In this document: positions 45,705 to 56,029 of the stretch, one piece after another
Layout of the letters: every line of letters starts with the position of its first letter
Position numbering within the stretch: the first letter of the stretch is position 1
Assembly: GCF_024347435.1 (NCBI RefSeq)
Contig: NZ_AP025482.1
Span: forward strand, 1 to 64,000
Origin: Vibrio cyclitrophicus
GTDB taxonomy: Bacteria > Pseudomonadota > Gammaproteobacteria > Enterobacterales > Vibrionaceae
Length of the DNA stretch: 64,000 bases
Reading direction: 5' to 3'
Made by a program: the position numbers and the translations under genes
The notes under the pieces: model-generated
Databases searched by the model: none
Told to the model about the DNA's origin: nothing
What the model saw: only the letters and a program-made list of their open reading frames with translations

Positions 45705-48673
45705 AAGCTCGCTCGAAAAATCGATTGAAGCAGATAGAGCGTGTTAAAAACAAAGCTAGGCAGTTGTTTGAAAAGCAGTTTCCGAACCCGTCTCACATAC
45801 CAACTCAAGATAACTTTCATGACAAATGGATGCTTTATCTGAGTGATATTACTGAGACATTTGGAGCTCATAAAGACTATCGACGTGCGTTTAACTGGGC
45901 AGTTAAGCAGGTGCTATCATATCAAGAGCAATATAATTGGAAAGTCACTCCACCCTCATATATTGTCACCAATAAACCGCCAAAGCAGCTTAGAACGTTA
46001 GAATGGATGCAGCGCGCATGGCGCGTCCATAACTTCTATCAACATTGGTACCAACAGCTTTTATCAAAACCTGTCGATGACCAGGCGCAGTCGTTTTGCA
46101 ATGTTGTACTTTCGTTTATCTTTCATAGCGGCCATTGTACACCTTGCGTGGTGAAGGCGTTCATTGAATATATTAGTGGTAAATCACTTGCTCTCAAACA
46201 ATGGGATGAAACCCCCTTTGTTTCATTGCTAACAAAAGGGGGGTCATTCAATACCAACATAAAAGTTGACGAGCAGCCACTCACCCAGTTTCAGTGCTAC
46301 TTACATCCTGTTACGCTCGGTTTACTCAGAACATGGCGTCGTTGGAAAGATGAAAACTGGTGCTCTCCTAATGATGAATCCTCTTTGATGAAAATACTCA
46401 CTGGCAACAATCTATCATTGACCTTCGACCAGCTTTGCTGCTCTGGGGTATATGTCTGTGAGCAGCATCAAGGCGTTTCTATTAATCAGGCGTTGGTTGA
46501 GTATCAAGTTGGTTCAACCAAATCTTATAGTTTACCGACTTGCGATCTTGCTCGTATCCTCCATCCTGAGGTTGCCATCGCTAAATATTTTGCACCACAA
46601 TCCACGAAACACGCTTCCAATAAGTCGACATCACATAAAATAGAACGAAACTTCGACACAAGTATAGATACTTATCAGGAACTAAAAGTCAGTCTGTACC
46701 CTAAAAATGGCGCGAAAGAGCTTAGTAAAAAAAAACTATTGGTGGACTTAAATGCTCTGGTTGAACGGATAAAGTCATCCCCTGAACAAGTGAATGAGCG
46801 ACTTATTGTTGACTGGTACCGCCATAAATTGAGTACGACTTGTGGCATTCCCACGATTAAAAGATATCACGCTAATTTGACTCGGAAGTGGATATACCTC
46901 TGCAACCAAAATCAGCTAGATAAACTTGAATCTGACGATCTTGAATCCATTTATCAAAACGCAATAGAGACCCAACCAACAATTAAGTCGCAGAAGTATT
47001 TTACAGCGAGGCTCAAGGACCTGCATGGTTTTGCAGTAGAGCACTATAACTTTGCACAAATTTCTGAGCAGTATCTCTATTCTGACCCCACACAGACTCA
47101 TACTCGATCGGGTTTTATTGATGAAGCCCTATTCCTTGCTTTAATTAATACAATAGAAGCCAGCAATGATTTCGATGACGCGGATAAATTATGCTTACAA
47201 TCCATTAGTATCATTGCTTATCGCTGTGGCTTACGTATTTCTGAAATAAGAAAGCTTCGGATGAAAGATATCGAGCAATCCAATATTGGCTGGTTATCCA
47301 TTCGCTCTAGCTATTTGGGTGAAAATAAAACTGCCAGCAGTTTAAGGAAGGTGCCATTGCACCCTTTGCTGTTAGAGCACGAAGAAGACATAATTAACAA
47401 ATACTTCCATCTGAAATTTGAACAACAAACGTCGAAAACAAAGCCCTTTTTCTCTTTAGGTCATGCCAATTTACCATTTAGTACATTCGAGGTATCACAT
47501 CTCATCGGTTGCCTTCTAAAAGCGTTATCGTTAAATAATCATTTAGTGTTCCATCACCTCAGACACGCGTGCCTCAGCAAACTTCAACTCCTTTTGGAGC
47601 TACCTGACAATCACCCTATACCAAATCAACTCATTCCATATGATGAACAACAGAGGCAGAAAATTAAGGCTACGGTATTTGGCCGTTCGCTGATGACTGG
47701 CTACGATGCTATTGCTGCATTTGCAGGACATGAATCTCCAGCTATGACCTTTAGGCACTATTTTCACTTCTCAGACTGGATCGTGGCACACAAATTGAGC
47801 CTGGCTGACTATTCAACAATAACCAAAAAAGAAGCGCATCATTTAGGTTTACTACCCAAAAATACAGTAAGCGATACAAATAATAATCAGATCTTGAAAG
47901 AATCTAGCGCTTACCTAATTCGCAAACTTCGAGTTAAATATCTAGAAACCCAAGTAGAGGAAGGGAAAGTTCCGGCACTCTCACTAATGATGTCCGACCA
48001 TGAAGTCATCTCGATCCCAATTTGCTATCAAGCATTGACTACTTATAACAAAGGGTTCCAAGTGGGCGATATATGCGCTAAATACAGACTGAAACAGAGG
48101 ACTGTCGATAAGTGGATTAAGAATGCTATGGAAATTAAAAGCTATGCTACAGAATCGAAAGGCACAGAGTACCGACGACACTTTACAAGTGCTCGTATCG
48201 ACAAGTTGTTACCGGCTCAACTCAAAACAGAAGCAGAGCAACTGCGCTTAAATCAATATGCTTCTAAGTTAAACGAGGCCTTGAAAGACGACTTCAAACG
48301 GCATGCAATTCAGGATGCTATAAAATATGCGCTTCAACATACCAGCCCTTCTCGATCTGGGATCTACTTTAACTCACCCGACCGATTAGAGAAGTTTGTT
48401 GAGGCCTGTCACTCGTTTATACCAAAAACGCACTGGAGAGCCGCCACTCAGTTTGTTGAGAAAAGTATTCAGCTTGAAGAGTGGCGTTTAGCTACAAAAG
48501 GAATATCAAGCTACTCGGAGCGGAAACCTTCAGGGCGCAGTAAAAAAAGTCGAGGGGCAATCAGGCTAGAGTTAATTCATCCTCACACACAGCAAGGTAA
48601 GAAGCTCAAAGTCAAACGTTCGTCGTCAACATTGATGTATTTATTCCACATGATGGGGATAATGATGCTTTAA
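45686..48673 (+). CDS. Very large tyrosine recombinase, 995 aa
   Basis: A full set of catalytic residues lies in the middle: Arg517 in AYRCGLRISEIRKL, a Lys in SSLRKVPLHPLL, His623 and Arg626 in VFHHLRHACLSK, His682 in AAFAGHESPAMTFRHYFHF and Tyr692. About 400 residues precede the core-binding domain (SAM-like helices at about 385-470, CGIPTIKRYHANLTRKWIYL). About 290 residues follow the catalytic Tyr, including a possible helix-turn-helix (FQVGDICAKYRLKQRTVDKW) and a basic tail (KPSGRSKKSRG). Such a C-terminal extension is unusual. It is the last gene of the coupled trio. Confidence 0.78.
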   Translation: MDQIGLEARSKNRLKQIERVKNKARQLFEKQFPNPSHIPTQDNFHDKWMLYLSDITETFGAHKDYRRAFNWAVKQVLSYQEQYNWKVTPPSYIVTNKPPKQLRTLEWMQRAWRVHNFYQHWYQQLLSKPVDDQAQSFCNVVLSFIFHSGHCTPCVVKAFIEYISGKSLALKQWDETPFVSLLTKGGSFNTNIKVDEQPLTQFQCYLHPVTLGLLRTWRRWKDENWCSPNDESSLMKILTGNNLSLTFDQLCCSGVYVCEQHQGVSINQALVEYQVGSTKSYSLPTCDLARILHPEVAIAKYFAPQSTKHASNKSTSHKIERNFDTSIDTYQELKVSLYPKNGAKELSKKKLLVDLNALVERIKSSPEQVNERLIVDWYRHKLSTTCGIPTIKRYHANLTRKWIYLCNQNQLDKLESDDLESIYQNAIETQPTIKSQKYFTARLKDLHGFAVEHYNFAQISEQYLYSDPTQTHTRSGFIDEALFLALINTIEASNDFDDADKLCLQSISIIAYRCGLRISEIRKLRMKDIEQSNIGWLSIRSSYLGENKTASSLRKVPLHPLLLEHEEDIINKYFHLKFEQQTSKTKPFFSLGHANLPFSTFEVSHLIGCLLKALSLNNHLVFHHLRHACLSKLQLLLELPDNHPIPNQLIPYDEQQRQKIKATVFGRSLMTGYDAIAAFAGHESPAMTFRHYFHFSDWIVAHKLSLADYSTITKKEAHHLGLLPKNTVSDTNNNQILKESSAYLIRKLRVKYLETQVEEGKVPALSLMMSDHEVISIPICYQALTTYNKGFQVGDICAKYRLKQRTVDKWIKNAMEIKSYATESKGTEYRRHFTSARIDKLLPAQLKTEAEQLRLNQYASKLNEALKDDFKRHAIQDAIKYALQHTSPSRSGIYFNSPDRLEKFVEACHSFIPKTHWRAATQFVEKSIQLEEWRLATKGISSYSERKPSGRSKKSRGAIRLELIHPHTQQGKKLKVKRSSSTLMYLFHMMGIMML

Positions 48674-49511
48674 CCGGAAACCACAAGACGATATGCCTCG
48701 CAGCACAATGAAGATAAATACCTCATGATTTGTAAGGCTTTGTCTCCTGAGTCTTCTGAACAATTACCCAGTCTTCTAAGAGTGATAGCGTTATTTTCTT
48801 AAAATTGTTTCAGATATATCAAGCTCGGTTGTCTTGTTCACGCTTAACCATTACGTATGTTTTTCCTGTTCTGGCGTTGTAACTTCTTAAGCTCAAAGTG
48901 TTACCCAACATTTTTTAATCGATGTATTACTGTCCTAACAGCGAACGTTTGTGGTAGCCATATTTCGACTTCCAGTATTTGTTGCACCCATACAGTGGTA
49001 TAGATTTTCAGGTAAACCAATCACGGTATCTAGCAGTTTTTCTTTGATGTAGCTGAATCTGACATTACCGGCGGTGACTAACTTAAAACGTTAATTACTT
49101 GGGTTGAAGCATACGAAGATGCGATGGACAAAGAAATAATCAGGCAAAGAGAAAGCTTTCCTGAAATCGATGCAAACCTTAATGAACTGTGATCTCTGGC
49201 TCTCTCGACGTCTATGGGTTGGCACGCAGATGCTTTCCCGAGCTTGATTGACGCTATCGAGAATCGCGTCAATTAAATCTGCTTTAGCAAAGGAATTCCC
49301 ATTGTCTAATATCGCTGGAGCTTAAGGAACCACAGAGTCGCAAGCATGTTGGTAAGTTGGTTCTTATTCCCGATCACGAAGAATAAACTAAATAGCCCTA
49401 TATTTAGTTCTCATGTTTAAAAACATGTGCAGATATATTCTTAAGCTATACCTCTATCTCAATTGGATTTAATGGTTTAGCGAATAAAAAAACCTTGTGC
49501 AACGTGGTAAC
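48674..49511. other. Gene-free stretch with fragments of older genes
   Basis: No intact gene. The minus strand near 48960-49080 reads FSYIKEKLLDTVIGLPENLY, similar to the HsdM region KEKLLDAVIGLPENLF of type I DNA methylases, and soon stops. The plus strand at 49312-49386 reads LKEPQSRKHVGKLVLIPDHE before a stop, like the end of a zinc-type quinone oxidoreductase. Both calls rest on short stretches. The right boundary of the recombinase element probably lies here, but I cannot place it. Confidence 0.35.
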
Positions 49512-50710
49512 TGATCCGCACCAGCAGTTTTGACATTGAGTTAAGTGAGTACAATCACTAATGAGGTGAACCATGACAAGTAAGAAGAAACCTATTATCC
49601 ATTCTCCTGAATTTAAAGCAGAAATCCTGAAGCTGGCAGAGAAAGTGAGAGTCGCTGCAGCTGCAAGGCAGCTTTCGTTAAATGAACCTCAGATCTACGG
49701 TTGGCGAAAAGCCACAAAGAAGAATTCTAATATTAGCCAACGAGAACAAGAATTGGCTGTTGAAGTCGCTAAGTTAAAAAGGCTGTTGGCAGAGCAAACA
49801 GAAGAGCTAGAAATCGTAAAAAAGGCCGCCACCTACTTCGCGAAAAATCTAAAGTAAATTGCTATGAATTTATGCTCGAACACCTGCTGAGTTTAAGTAT
49901 TTCCTGTATGGCTAAGGTGTTCAGAGTTTCTCGAAGTGGGTTGTATTATTGGGTTGAGAATCGGCACAAGGCGATTCAACGTGAAGACAGAACGCCAAAA
50001 GGTTGATACCTAAGCAAAAGAAGCTTTTGACGTTAGCAAAGAACGAGATGGATCGAGACGTATTCAGAAAGAACTAGCAGATAAGACCATTGCCGCCAGT
50101 ATTAAACGTCAGGACTTAATAGAGAACGCAGCACGCAAGTTTAAGTGTACAACGGACAGTAAGCGTAAAATGTCCGTTGCTCCGAACTTGTTCGCTCAAG
50201 ATTTTAACGCAACGGCTCCGAATCAAAAATGGGCAGGAGATATCACCTATGTTTCCACAAGCGAAGGCTGGCTGTACTTAGCTGTCATTATTGTGGTTGG
50301 TCTATGAATACGAGAATGACGGCCTCACTGGTCTACGATGCTTTATCAATAGCTTTATTTCGCCGAGGTTTCTCTGATCAGGTTATTACTCATAGCGATC
50401 TAGGTCGTCAGTAATGTTAGAAAGATTATCGAGACCTCCTAAGTCATTTTAATCTAAGGCAAAGTATGAGTAGGAAAGGAAATTGCTGGGATAATACTTG
50501 TGTTGAGAGCTTCTTTCATTCTATGAAAATTGAAGCAATCTAATATAAACCGATCATGACGAGAGAGCAGATGCGTTAAACGATCTTCGAGTACATCGAG
50601 GTTGATTATAATCAAACGAGAAGGCACAGTGCGCTTGGGTACCTAGGCCAATGAACTTTGAAAAACAAAATGTCGCTAAGTTAAGTGTCCAGTCTGACTG
50701 GAGCAGATCA
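49512..50710 (+). mobile_element. IS3-family insertion sequence, full length but with broken orfB
   Basis: Both ends are visible: TGATCCGCACCAGCAGTTTT at the left and the complement TGATCTGCTCCAGTCAGACT at the right, giving 1,199 bp. orfA is intact. orfB begins NCYEFMLEHLLSLSISCMAK and is interrupted by a stop after REDRTPKG and again later; NQKWAGDITYVSTSEGWLYL-like text and the final Glu region are found in different frames. No clear target duplication flanks the ends. Fragments of the same element lie at 20801 and 40663. Confidence 0.85.
49573..49857 (+). CDS. IS3-family OrfA
   Basis: 94 aa with the helix-turn-helix VRVAAAARQLSLNEPQIYGW and a leucine-zipper-like helix (LAVEVAKLKRLLAEQTEELE) that ends FAKNLK. 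GGTG precedes the ATG. AAAAAAGG near 49818 is the sort of slippery run used by IS3 elements for -1 frameshifting into orfB, but orfB is broken here, so only OrfA (a DNA-binding, often inhibitory protein) would be made. Confidence 0.85.
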   Translation: MTSKKKPIIHSPEFKAEILKLAEKVRVAAAARQLSLNEPQIYGWRKATKKNSNISQREQELAVEVAKLKRLLAEQTEELEIVKKAATYFAKNLK

Positions 50711-50938
50711 GTCACTTCAAATTAGAGAATAAAGCTACCTCCCAATATTCGAGGGTTGGATACACTTAGCGGTAATTATTGAGCTTTCTGGTGCTGCTTT
50801 ATGATCAGTCCTTTTTTTGGACATATTATAGAAAGTGTGATCAAAATTAGCTTTGAGATTTAACGTTAGAGTAGATCAAAATTTCATAATGGATGACACC
50901 ATATTTATTTCTGATAATGGATAAAAACAGGAGTGAAT

Positions 50939-51979
50939 ATGAGTGTGAGCGAGCACAGTGTAGAGCGTAAACATTGGGGTGATTACAACATTTTTGTTCT
51001 CACCAATAACAACGGTGTGACGGTCGAAATCAGCGATTTAGGCGCAACGATTGTTAGCTTCTGGGTCACTGATAAGTCGAGTATACCGCGTAATATTGTG
51101 CTGGGTTATGACACCGCGAACGAGTACCTGAGCGGCGGTGCATTTATTGGTGCAGTTGTTGGCCCTTGGGGAAATCGAATCGACAACGGGAAATATGAGC
51201 TAAACGGACAAACGGTTCAGCTAGACAAAAATGAAGGGGAAAATCATCTTCACGGTGGTTCATGTACGCTTCATAAACGCCGTTGGGAAGTTATGGCGAG
51301 TGCGAAACAAGGCATTTCATTACAAACGCGGGTAGCAAGTGGCGAAGGTGGTTATCCGGCTAACTTAACATTGTTAGTGACGTATCGCTTGAGTGATGAC
51401 AATGAGTTGTCTATTGATTATCACGTCACGGCAGATAAAGAATGCCCAGTGAACCCCACGCATCACGCTTATTTTAATCTGTCGGGCCAACACAAGAGTA
51501 TTGGCGATCATGTCGTGAGCATTGATGCCGACCGCTATTGGCAGGTAGACAAAAACTCCATCCCGACAATTCAGGCTTCGGTCGGCACAAGCGCAATGAG
51601 CTTTATGACGCCGAAAAAGGTAGGACTTGGTTTAAGTAGTGCGGATACAAATCTTGTGGAAACCAAAGGGTATGACCATTGCTACATCGTAAACGGCGAA
51701 GGGTTAAGACATTTCGCTTGGGTATTTGAGGCCACAACCGGTATTGAGTTGGATGTATTTTCAGATAGGCCAGCGATACAATTTTATACAGGCAATCATT
51801 TAGCGGGCGAAAGCAGAAAGACAAACGAACTGTTTGTTCAATATGCTGGGTTATGTTTGGAGACCCAAGCCTTTCCTAATCAAGTTAATATGCCAGAGTA
51901 TCAAGATGGCGGTTTAGTACACCCTAACAACCCATTTTTCTCGACCACTATATACAAAGTCAGTGTCGACAACCTTTAG
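50939..51979 (+). CDS. galM: Aldose 1-epimerase
   Basis: 346-aa mutarotase that interconverts alpha and beta anomers of aldoses such as glucose, galactose and xylose. The catalytic His is in NPTHHAYFNLSGQ near residue 179 and the catalytic Glu in GLCLETQAFPNQVNMP near 307; the first block is VEISDLGATIVSFWV. GGAG precedes the ATG at 50939; a GTG two codons before it is less likely. It stands 400 bp upstream of the GH3 gene and near xylA, so a role with xylose released by the glycosidases fits. Confidence 0.9.
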   Translation: MSVSEHSVERKHWGDYNIFVLTNNNGVTVEISDLGATIVSFWVTDKSSIPRNIVLGYDTANEYLSGGAFIGAVVGPWGNRIDNGKYELNGQTVQLDKNEGENHLHGGSCTLHKRRWEVMASAKQGISLQTRVASGEGGYPANLTLLVTYRLSDDNELSIDYHVTADKECPVNPTHHAYFNLSGQHKSIGDHVVSIDADRYWQVDKNSIPTIQASVGTSAMSFMTPKKVGLGLSSADTNLVETKGYDHCYIVNGEGLRHFAWVFEATTGIELDVFSDRPAIQFYTGNHLAGESRKTNELFVQYAGLCLETQAFPNQVNMPEYQDGGLVHPNNPFFSTTIYKVSVDNL

Positions 51980-52382
51980 CATTTAAAACGGTTCAATCTT
52001 TAATCAAATCATCTCTACGTACACCGGTTTCTTAATCATTATCTCTAAATACACCACCTTCATGCCAGTGCTGATTTAAGCGCTGGTGTGTTATTTTTCT
52101 TCGATTTACCGCATGAAACTTCTTTGAAACAAGTCATGGCGACTCAATTCTTATGAGTAAACTCACAATTACAAGAAGTTAGAAAAAAAACGTAATTGAA
52201 TAATGAATTAACTAAATGATTGTGTTAGCAACGCGATAGATACTGACGTGTATTATTTGTGTATTTTGAAGTCGTGCCATGATTGACCTAAATGAATAGA
52301 ATTCATTCGCTGAAATCTATAGAGATTTAGTCAGTCTGGAGCGGCCAATATTGTTGAGAGAGCCTCACATTGGAGCATTCAC
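51980..52382. other. Intergenic region upstream of the GH3 gene
   Basis: About 400 bp without a gene. The first part holds the galM terminator at 52063; the rest is AT-rich and probably carries the promoter of the GH3 gene. No operator is recognised with confidence. Confidence 0.4.
52063..52100 (+). terminator. Terminator after galM
   Basis: GCCAGTGCT and AGCGCTGGT form a stem with a GT pair around GATTTA-type loop bases, followed by GTGTTATTTTTC. Confidence 0.6.
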
Positions 52383-54599
52383 GTGGAACCTATTTATAAA
52401 AATCAGCAGTACTCAACAGAGCAACGCGTTGATAATCTAATTCAACTCATGACGCTTGAAGAAAAAGTGGGCCAACTACTTCAGTTGCCTGCCAACGTTG
52501 AAGGAAATGCAGACAAGCTCGAGGAATGGCATGTTGGTAGTTATCTGCATTGTACTGGAACGATGAATACAGCACTTCAAGAGAGGGCGCTTGATTCCCG
52601 TCTCGGCATTCCGCTGATCTTTGGAATTGACGCTATTCATGGTCACTGTTTTGACAACGATTCAACCGTTTTCCCGAGTCAGTTGGCCGCGTCGTGCAGT
52701 TGGGACTTAGGTCTTATGCACAAAATGGCTCAAGTTACTGCTAAAGAGACAAGAGCGTCAGGGCTGCATTGGACATTTTCACCAGTATTATGTGTAGGGC
52801 GCGACGCCCGTTGGGGAAGAATTGATGAAACCTACGGTGAAGATGCATGGTTAATTGGAGAAATGGCCGCTGCCACAATTAAAGGGTATCAAGGTGACGA
52901 CGTGAGCTCGCCAGATTCTATTTTAGCGTGCGCAAAACACTACGTGGCTTATGGTGAAACCATTGGCGGTCGTGACTCGTATGAAGCCAATGTAACTAGA
53001 CGCCAGTTGCTATCGACGTTTTTACCGCCATTTGAAAAAGCTGTGAAGGAAGCCAATGTTGCCTCGTTGATGACGGGGTATCACAGCAACGACGGCATAC
53101 CGTGTACGATTGACGATTGGTTGTTAACCGATGTAGCTAAAACCGATTGGAATCTGGGTGGCTTTATCGTGACAGATTGGGAAAACGTACGTTCACTGCA
53201 TACGAAACAAACGGTATGCGAGAACGAGAAAGAAGCGTGTTATCAGTCATTAATTGCAGGCAACGACATGATGATGTCTACGCCAGAGTTCTACCCTCTG
53301 ACGGTGGAACTTGTTCAAGAAGGGCGTATTTCAGTTGCGACATTAGATTCGTCTGTAAAGCGCATTCTAACTAAGAAGTTTGAATTGGGTTTGTTTGATT
53401 CGATGGTCAATTACGCTCCAGAACGAAGCTCAATTATGGGCATCGAAGCGCACCATGCGGTTTCATTAGAAGCCAGTCGTAAAGGCCTAGTGTTATTGAA
53501 AAACGATGGAGTGCTACCTATTAAGCCTAACTCGCTAAAGAAAGTGCTTCTGGTTGGTCCTAACGCAGACGACGTGATCGCACAGCTTGGTGATTGGTCG
53601 TTTGGTTCGATCCAAGCAAGCATGACAAACGATACATTTCACCGGGAACAAACAGTCACACTGTTAGACGCCCTAACTCATGAAGCGGATGTGCAAGGGT
53701 TCGAGCTAGAATTTATTAAAGGTGCAGACTGCGTTGATACCTCGGTTGATGAAATCGAGGCAATCAATTTGGCGCTGCCGACGGCGGATCTTGTTGTGGC
53801 ATGTGTGGGAGATACTTTATCCCAAAACGGCGAGTTTCATGACAGAGCGAATCTGGATTTGAGTGGACAACAGCAAGCTATGCTTGAAACTATTCGCCGT
53901 CAAGATAAGCCTCTTGTGGTGTGTTTAGTGGCGTCGAAACCATTAACGATCCCTTGGGTAAAAGAGCACGCAAATGCCATATTGTGTGGTTTTAATTCTG
54001 GTCCTAAAGGTGGACAAGCGCTCTCTGAGGCATTGTTTGGTCAACTTAACCCAACTGGTAAACTAACTATTTCATTTCCCGTCCATGTTGGGCAAATTCC
54101 GGTGTACTACAACAAATATCAAGGTTGGCACGCGCACAATAGTGGCCAAACAAACGGTGAAGAACGTTACATTGATATGCCTTTAGATCCGTTATTTAGC
54201 TTTGGTGAAGGGATGTCATACAGCCGTTTTAGTTACAGTAATGTTCATATTCAGAACACGCACCTTAACCCTGGTCAAAATGTCGAAATATCGTTAGAAC
54301 TTGAAAACCTATCTGATATAGATGGGGTCGAAATTGTGCAGGTGTACCTTCGTGACCTTTATTCCTCGGTCACTACTCCTATCAAAAAACTGTGTGGTTT
54401 TGCCCGAGTTGAGCTTGCGGCGGGTGAGAAAAAAGAGGTGAATATTGTCGTACCGTTTGATGAACTGGCGCTCATCAATGCGAAACTACAAAAGGTTGTG
54501 GAAGCGGGTGAGTTTGAATTTATGATTGGTGCATCATCTAAAGACCAAGACTTACAGCGTGTTCGAGTCAACGTAGGGCAATCTGTTGTATTGACCTAG
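52383..54599 (+). CDS. GH3 beta-glycosidase (probable beta-xylosidase or beta-glucosidase)
   Basis: 738 aa with no signal peptide, so cytoplasmic. The N-terminal TIM barrel holds FGIDAIHGHCFDNDSTVFPS, CVGRDARWGRIDETYGED and ACAKHYVAYGETIGGRDSY; the nucleophile is Asp265 in GFIVTDWENV. The alpha/beta sandwich follows (LVLLKNDGVLPI, GFNSGPKGGQALSEALFGQ), then a fibronectin-III-like end (VEIVQVYLRDLYSSVTTP). The start is GTG with GGAG at good spacing. Beside xylA and a xylanase it most likely splits imported xylo-oligosaccharides, though GH3 beta-glucosidases look the same at this level. Confidence 0.85.
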   Translation: MEPIYKNQQYSTEQRVDNLIQLMTLEEKVGQLLQLPANVEGNADKLEEWHVGSYLHCTGTMNTALQERALDSRLGIPLIFGIDAIHGHCFDNDSTVFPSQLAASCSWDLGLMHKMAQVTAKETRASGLHWTFSPVLCVGRDARWGRIDETYGEDAWLIGEMAAATIKGYQGDDVSSPDSILACAKHYVAYGETIGGRDSYEANVTRRQLLSTFLPPFEKAVKEANVASLMTGYHSNDGIPCTIDDWLLTDVAKTDWNLGGFIVTDWENVRSLHTKQTVCENEKEACYQSLIAGNDMMMSTPEFYPLTVELVQEGRISVATLDSSVKRILTKKFELGLFDSMVNYAPERSSIMGIEAHHAVSLEASRKGLVLLKNDGVLPIKPNSLKKVLLVGPNADDVIAQLGDWSFGSIQASMTNDTFHREQTVTLLDALTHEADVQGFELEFIKGADCVDTSVDEIEAINLALPTADLVVACVGDTLSQNGEFHDRANLDLSGQQQAMLETIRRQDKPLVVCLVASKPLTIPWVKEHANAILCGFNSGPKGGQALSEALFGQLNPTGKLTISFPVHVGQIPVYYNKYQGWHAHNSGQTNGEERYIDMPLDPLFSFGEGMSYSRFSYSNVHIQNTHLNPGQNVEISLELENLSDIDGVEIVQVYLRDLYSSVTTPIKKLCGFARVELAAGEKKEVNIVVPFDELALINAKLQKVVEAGEFEFMIGASSKDQDLQRVRVNVGQSVVLT

Positions 54600-54647
54600 C
54601 AAATAAGTAATAAGAAGTATGAAATAAGAAATAAATGAATGGCTAAA

Positions 54648-54687
54648 AAAAGCCCAAGTGCATAAAGTGAAAATGCGCTTGGGCTTT
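54648..54687. terminator. Bidirectional terminator between GH3 gene and xylA
   Basis: AAAGCCCAAGTGCAT and ATGCGCTTGGGCTTT pair with a single GT mismatch. A run on the left and T-rich DNA on the right let it serve both convergent genes. Confidence 0.85.
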
Positions 54688-54709
54688 AATTTGCAGTGGA
54701 ATTAATCGG

Positions 54710-56029
54710 TTATTTAAAGATGAAACCGTTCACTATGTTTTCTAGGTGCTCTTGTTGACCAGATGACTTAACAGGGGCGATGTTGTTTGTTACCGCAAAA
54801 TCAGCCACTTGTTGAAGGTTGATGTCACCAGCAAGGATCTTCTTACCTAGGTCTTCATTCCAACCCGCATAACGTTGAGCAATTTTCTTAGACAACACAT
54901 CGTTTTCAATCATGTCGGCAGCGCGCTCTAAAGACAGTGCCATGGTGTCCATGCCGCCAATGTGGCCGTGGAACAAGTCTTCGCCATCAATAGAAGGGCG
55001 ACGAACGCGAGCATCAAAGTTGAAGCCACCTGTGGTGAAACCACCTGCTTTAAGAATTTCGTACATCACTAACGTGTTTTCTTCCACGCTGTTCGGGAAT
55101 TGGTCGGTATCCCAACCCAGTTGAGGGTCGCCACGGTTGGCATCAATAGAACCAAACAAGCCTAAAGACGTTGCGGTCGCAACTTCATGATGGAAACTGT
55201 GACCCGCAAGCGTGGCATGGTTCGCTTCAATGTTCACCTTGATTTCGTTCTCTAGGCCGAACTGTTTCAAGAAACCGTAAACCGTTGCGGTATCGTAATC
55301 GTATTGATGTTTGGTTGGCTCTTGTGGTTTAGGTTCAATTAAAATCGCACCCTTAAAGCCAATCTTATGTTTATGCTCAACCACCATCTGCATTAGGCGG
55401 CCTAACTGCTCGCGTTCTTGGCGTAAGTCCGTGTTTAGTAGAGTTTCGTAGCCTTCACGACCACCCCATAAAACGTAGTTTTCGCCACCCAGGCGCTGAG
55501 TTGCGCCCATCGCGTTGAAAATTTGTGTTGCCGCGTAAGCGAATACTTTCGGATCAGGGTTAGTTCCCGCACCCGACATATAACGTGGGTTGGAGAAAGC
55601 GTTCGCCGTACCCCAAAGCAGTTTAAGGCCGGTTTCCGATTGCTTTTGTTCAAGCACATCGACCATTGCTTGGAAGTTGTTCACGTATTCCTTGATGGAG
55701 TTGCCTTCTGGTGCCACATCGGTGTCGTGGAAGCAGTAATAAGGAACATCGAGTTTAGAGAAGAAGTCGAACGCGGCATCGGCTTTCATTTTGGCCATTT
55801 CCATGGCGTCGCCATTTTTGTGCCAAGGGCGGTCGAACGTGCCAGCACCGAAAACATCAGAGCCCGGCCAGCAGAAGTTGTGCCAGTAGCAAGCTGCAAA
55901 ACGAAGGTGGTCTTTCATGCTTTTGCCAAGGATCATTTTGTCGGCATCGTAATGACGGAAAGCAAGTGGATTTGAAGATTCAGTGCCTTCAAATTGTATT
56001 TTATTAATGTGTTCAAAATATTTAGTCAT
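54710..56029 (-). CDS. xylA: Xylose isomerase
   Basis: 439-aa class II enzyme that converts D-xylose to D-xylulose. Blocks seen are [20 protein letters not shown] near residue 47, [13 protein letters not shown] with the catalytic His, [32 protein letters not shown] and [20 protein letters not shown] with metal ligands. The length matches the family. It converges on the GH3 gene and is divergent from the MsmX-type ATPase gene. Xylulokinase is not in the window, so a copy must be elsewhere. Confidence 0.95.
   Translation of the reverse strand: MTKYFEHINKIQFEGTESSNPLAFRHYDADKMILGKSMKDHLRFAACYWHNFCWPGSDVFGAGTFDRPWHKNGDAMEMAKMKADAAFDFFSKLDVPYYCFHDTDVAPEGNSIKEYVNNFQAMVDVLEQKQSETGLKLLWGTANAFSNPRYMSGAGTNPDPKVFAYAATQIFNAMGATQRLGGENYVLWGGREGYETLLNTDLRQEREQLGRLMQMVVEHKHKIGFKGAILIEPKPQEPTKHQYDYDTATVYGFLKQFGLENEIKVNIEANHATLAGHSFHHEVATATSLGLFGSIDANRGDPQLGWDTDQFPNSVEENTLVMYEILKAGGFTTGGFNFDARVRRPSIDGEDLFHGHIGGMDTMALSLERAADMIENDVLSKKIAQRYAGWNEDLGKKILAGDINLQQVADFAVTNNIAPVKSSGQQEHLENIVNGFIFK

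Noticed and set aside
42760..48673. Recombinase trio as a RIT element
   Set aside because: RIT elements consist of three recombinases of ordinary length; here the first gene is no recombinase and the others are two to three times longer.
49078..49272. Frames in the gap after the recombinase trio (minus 49078-49272 and its plus-strand complement)
   Set aside because: Neither has a convincing start or a known motif; they are short and interrupted, so only a remnant note is given for the region.
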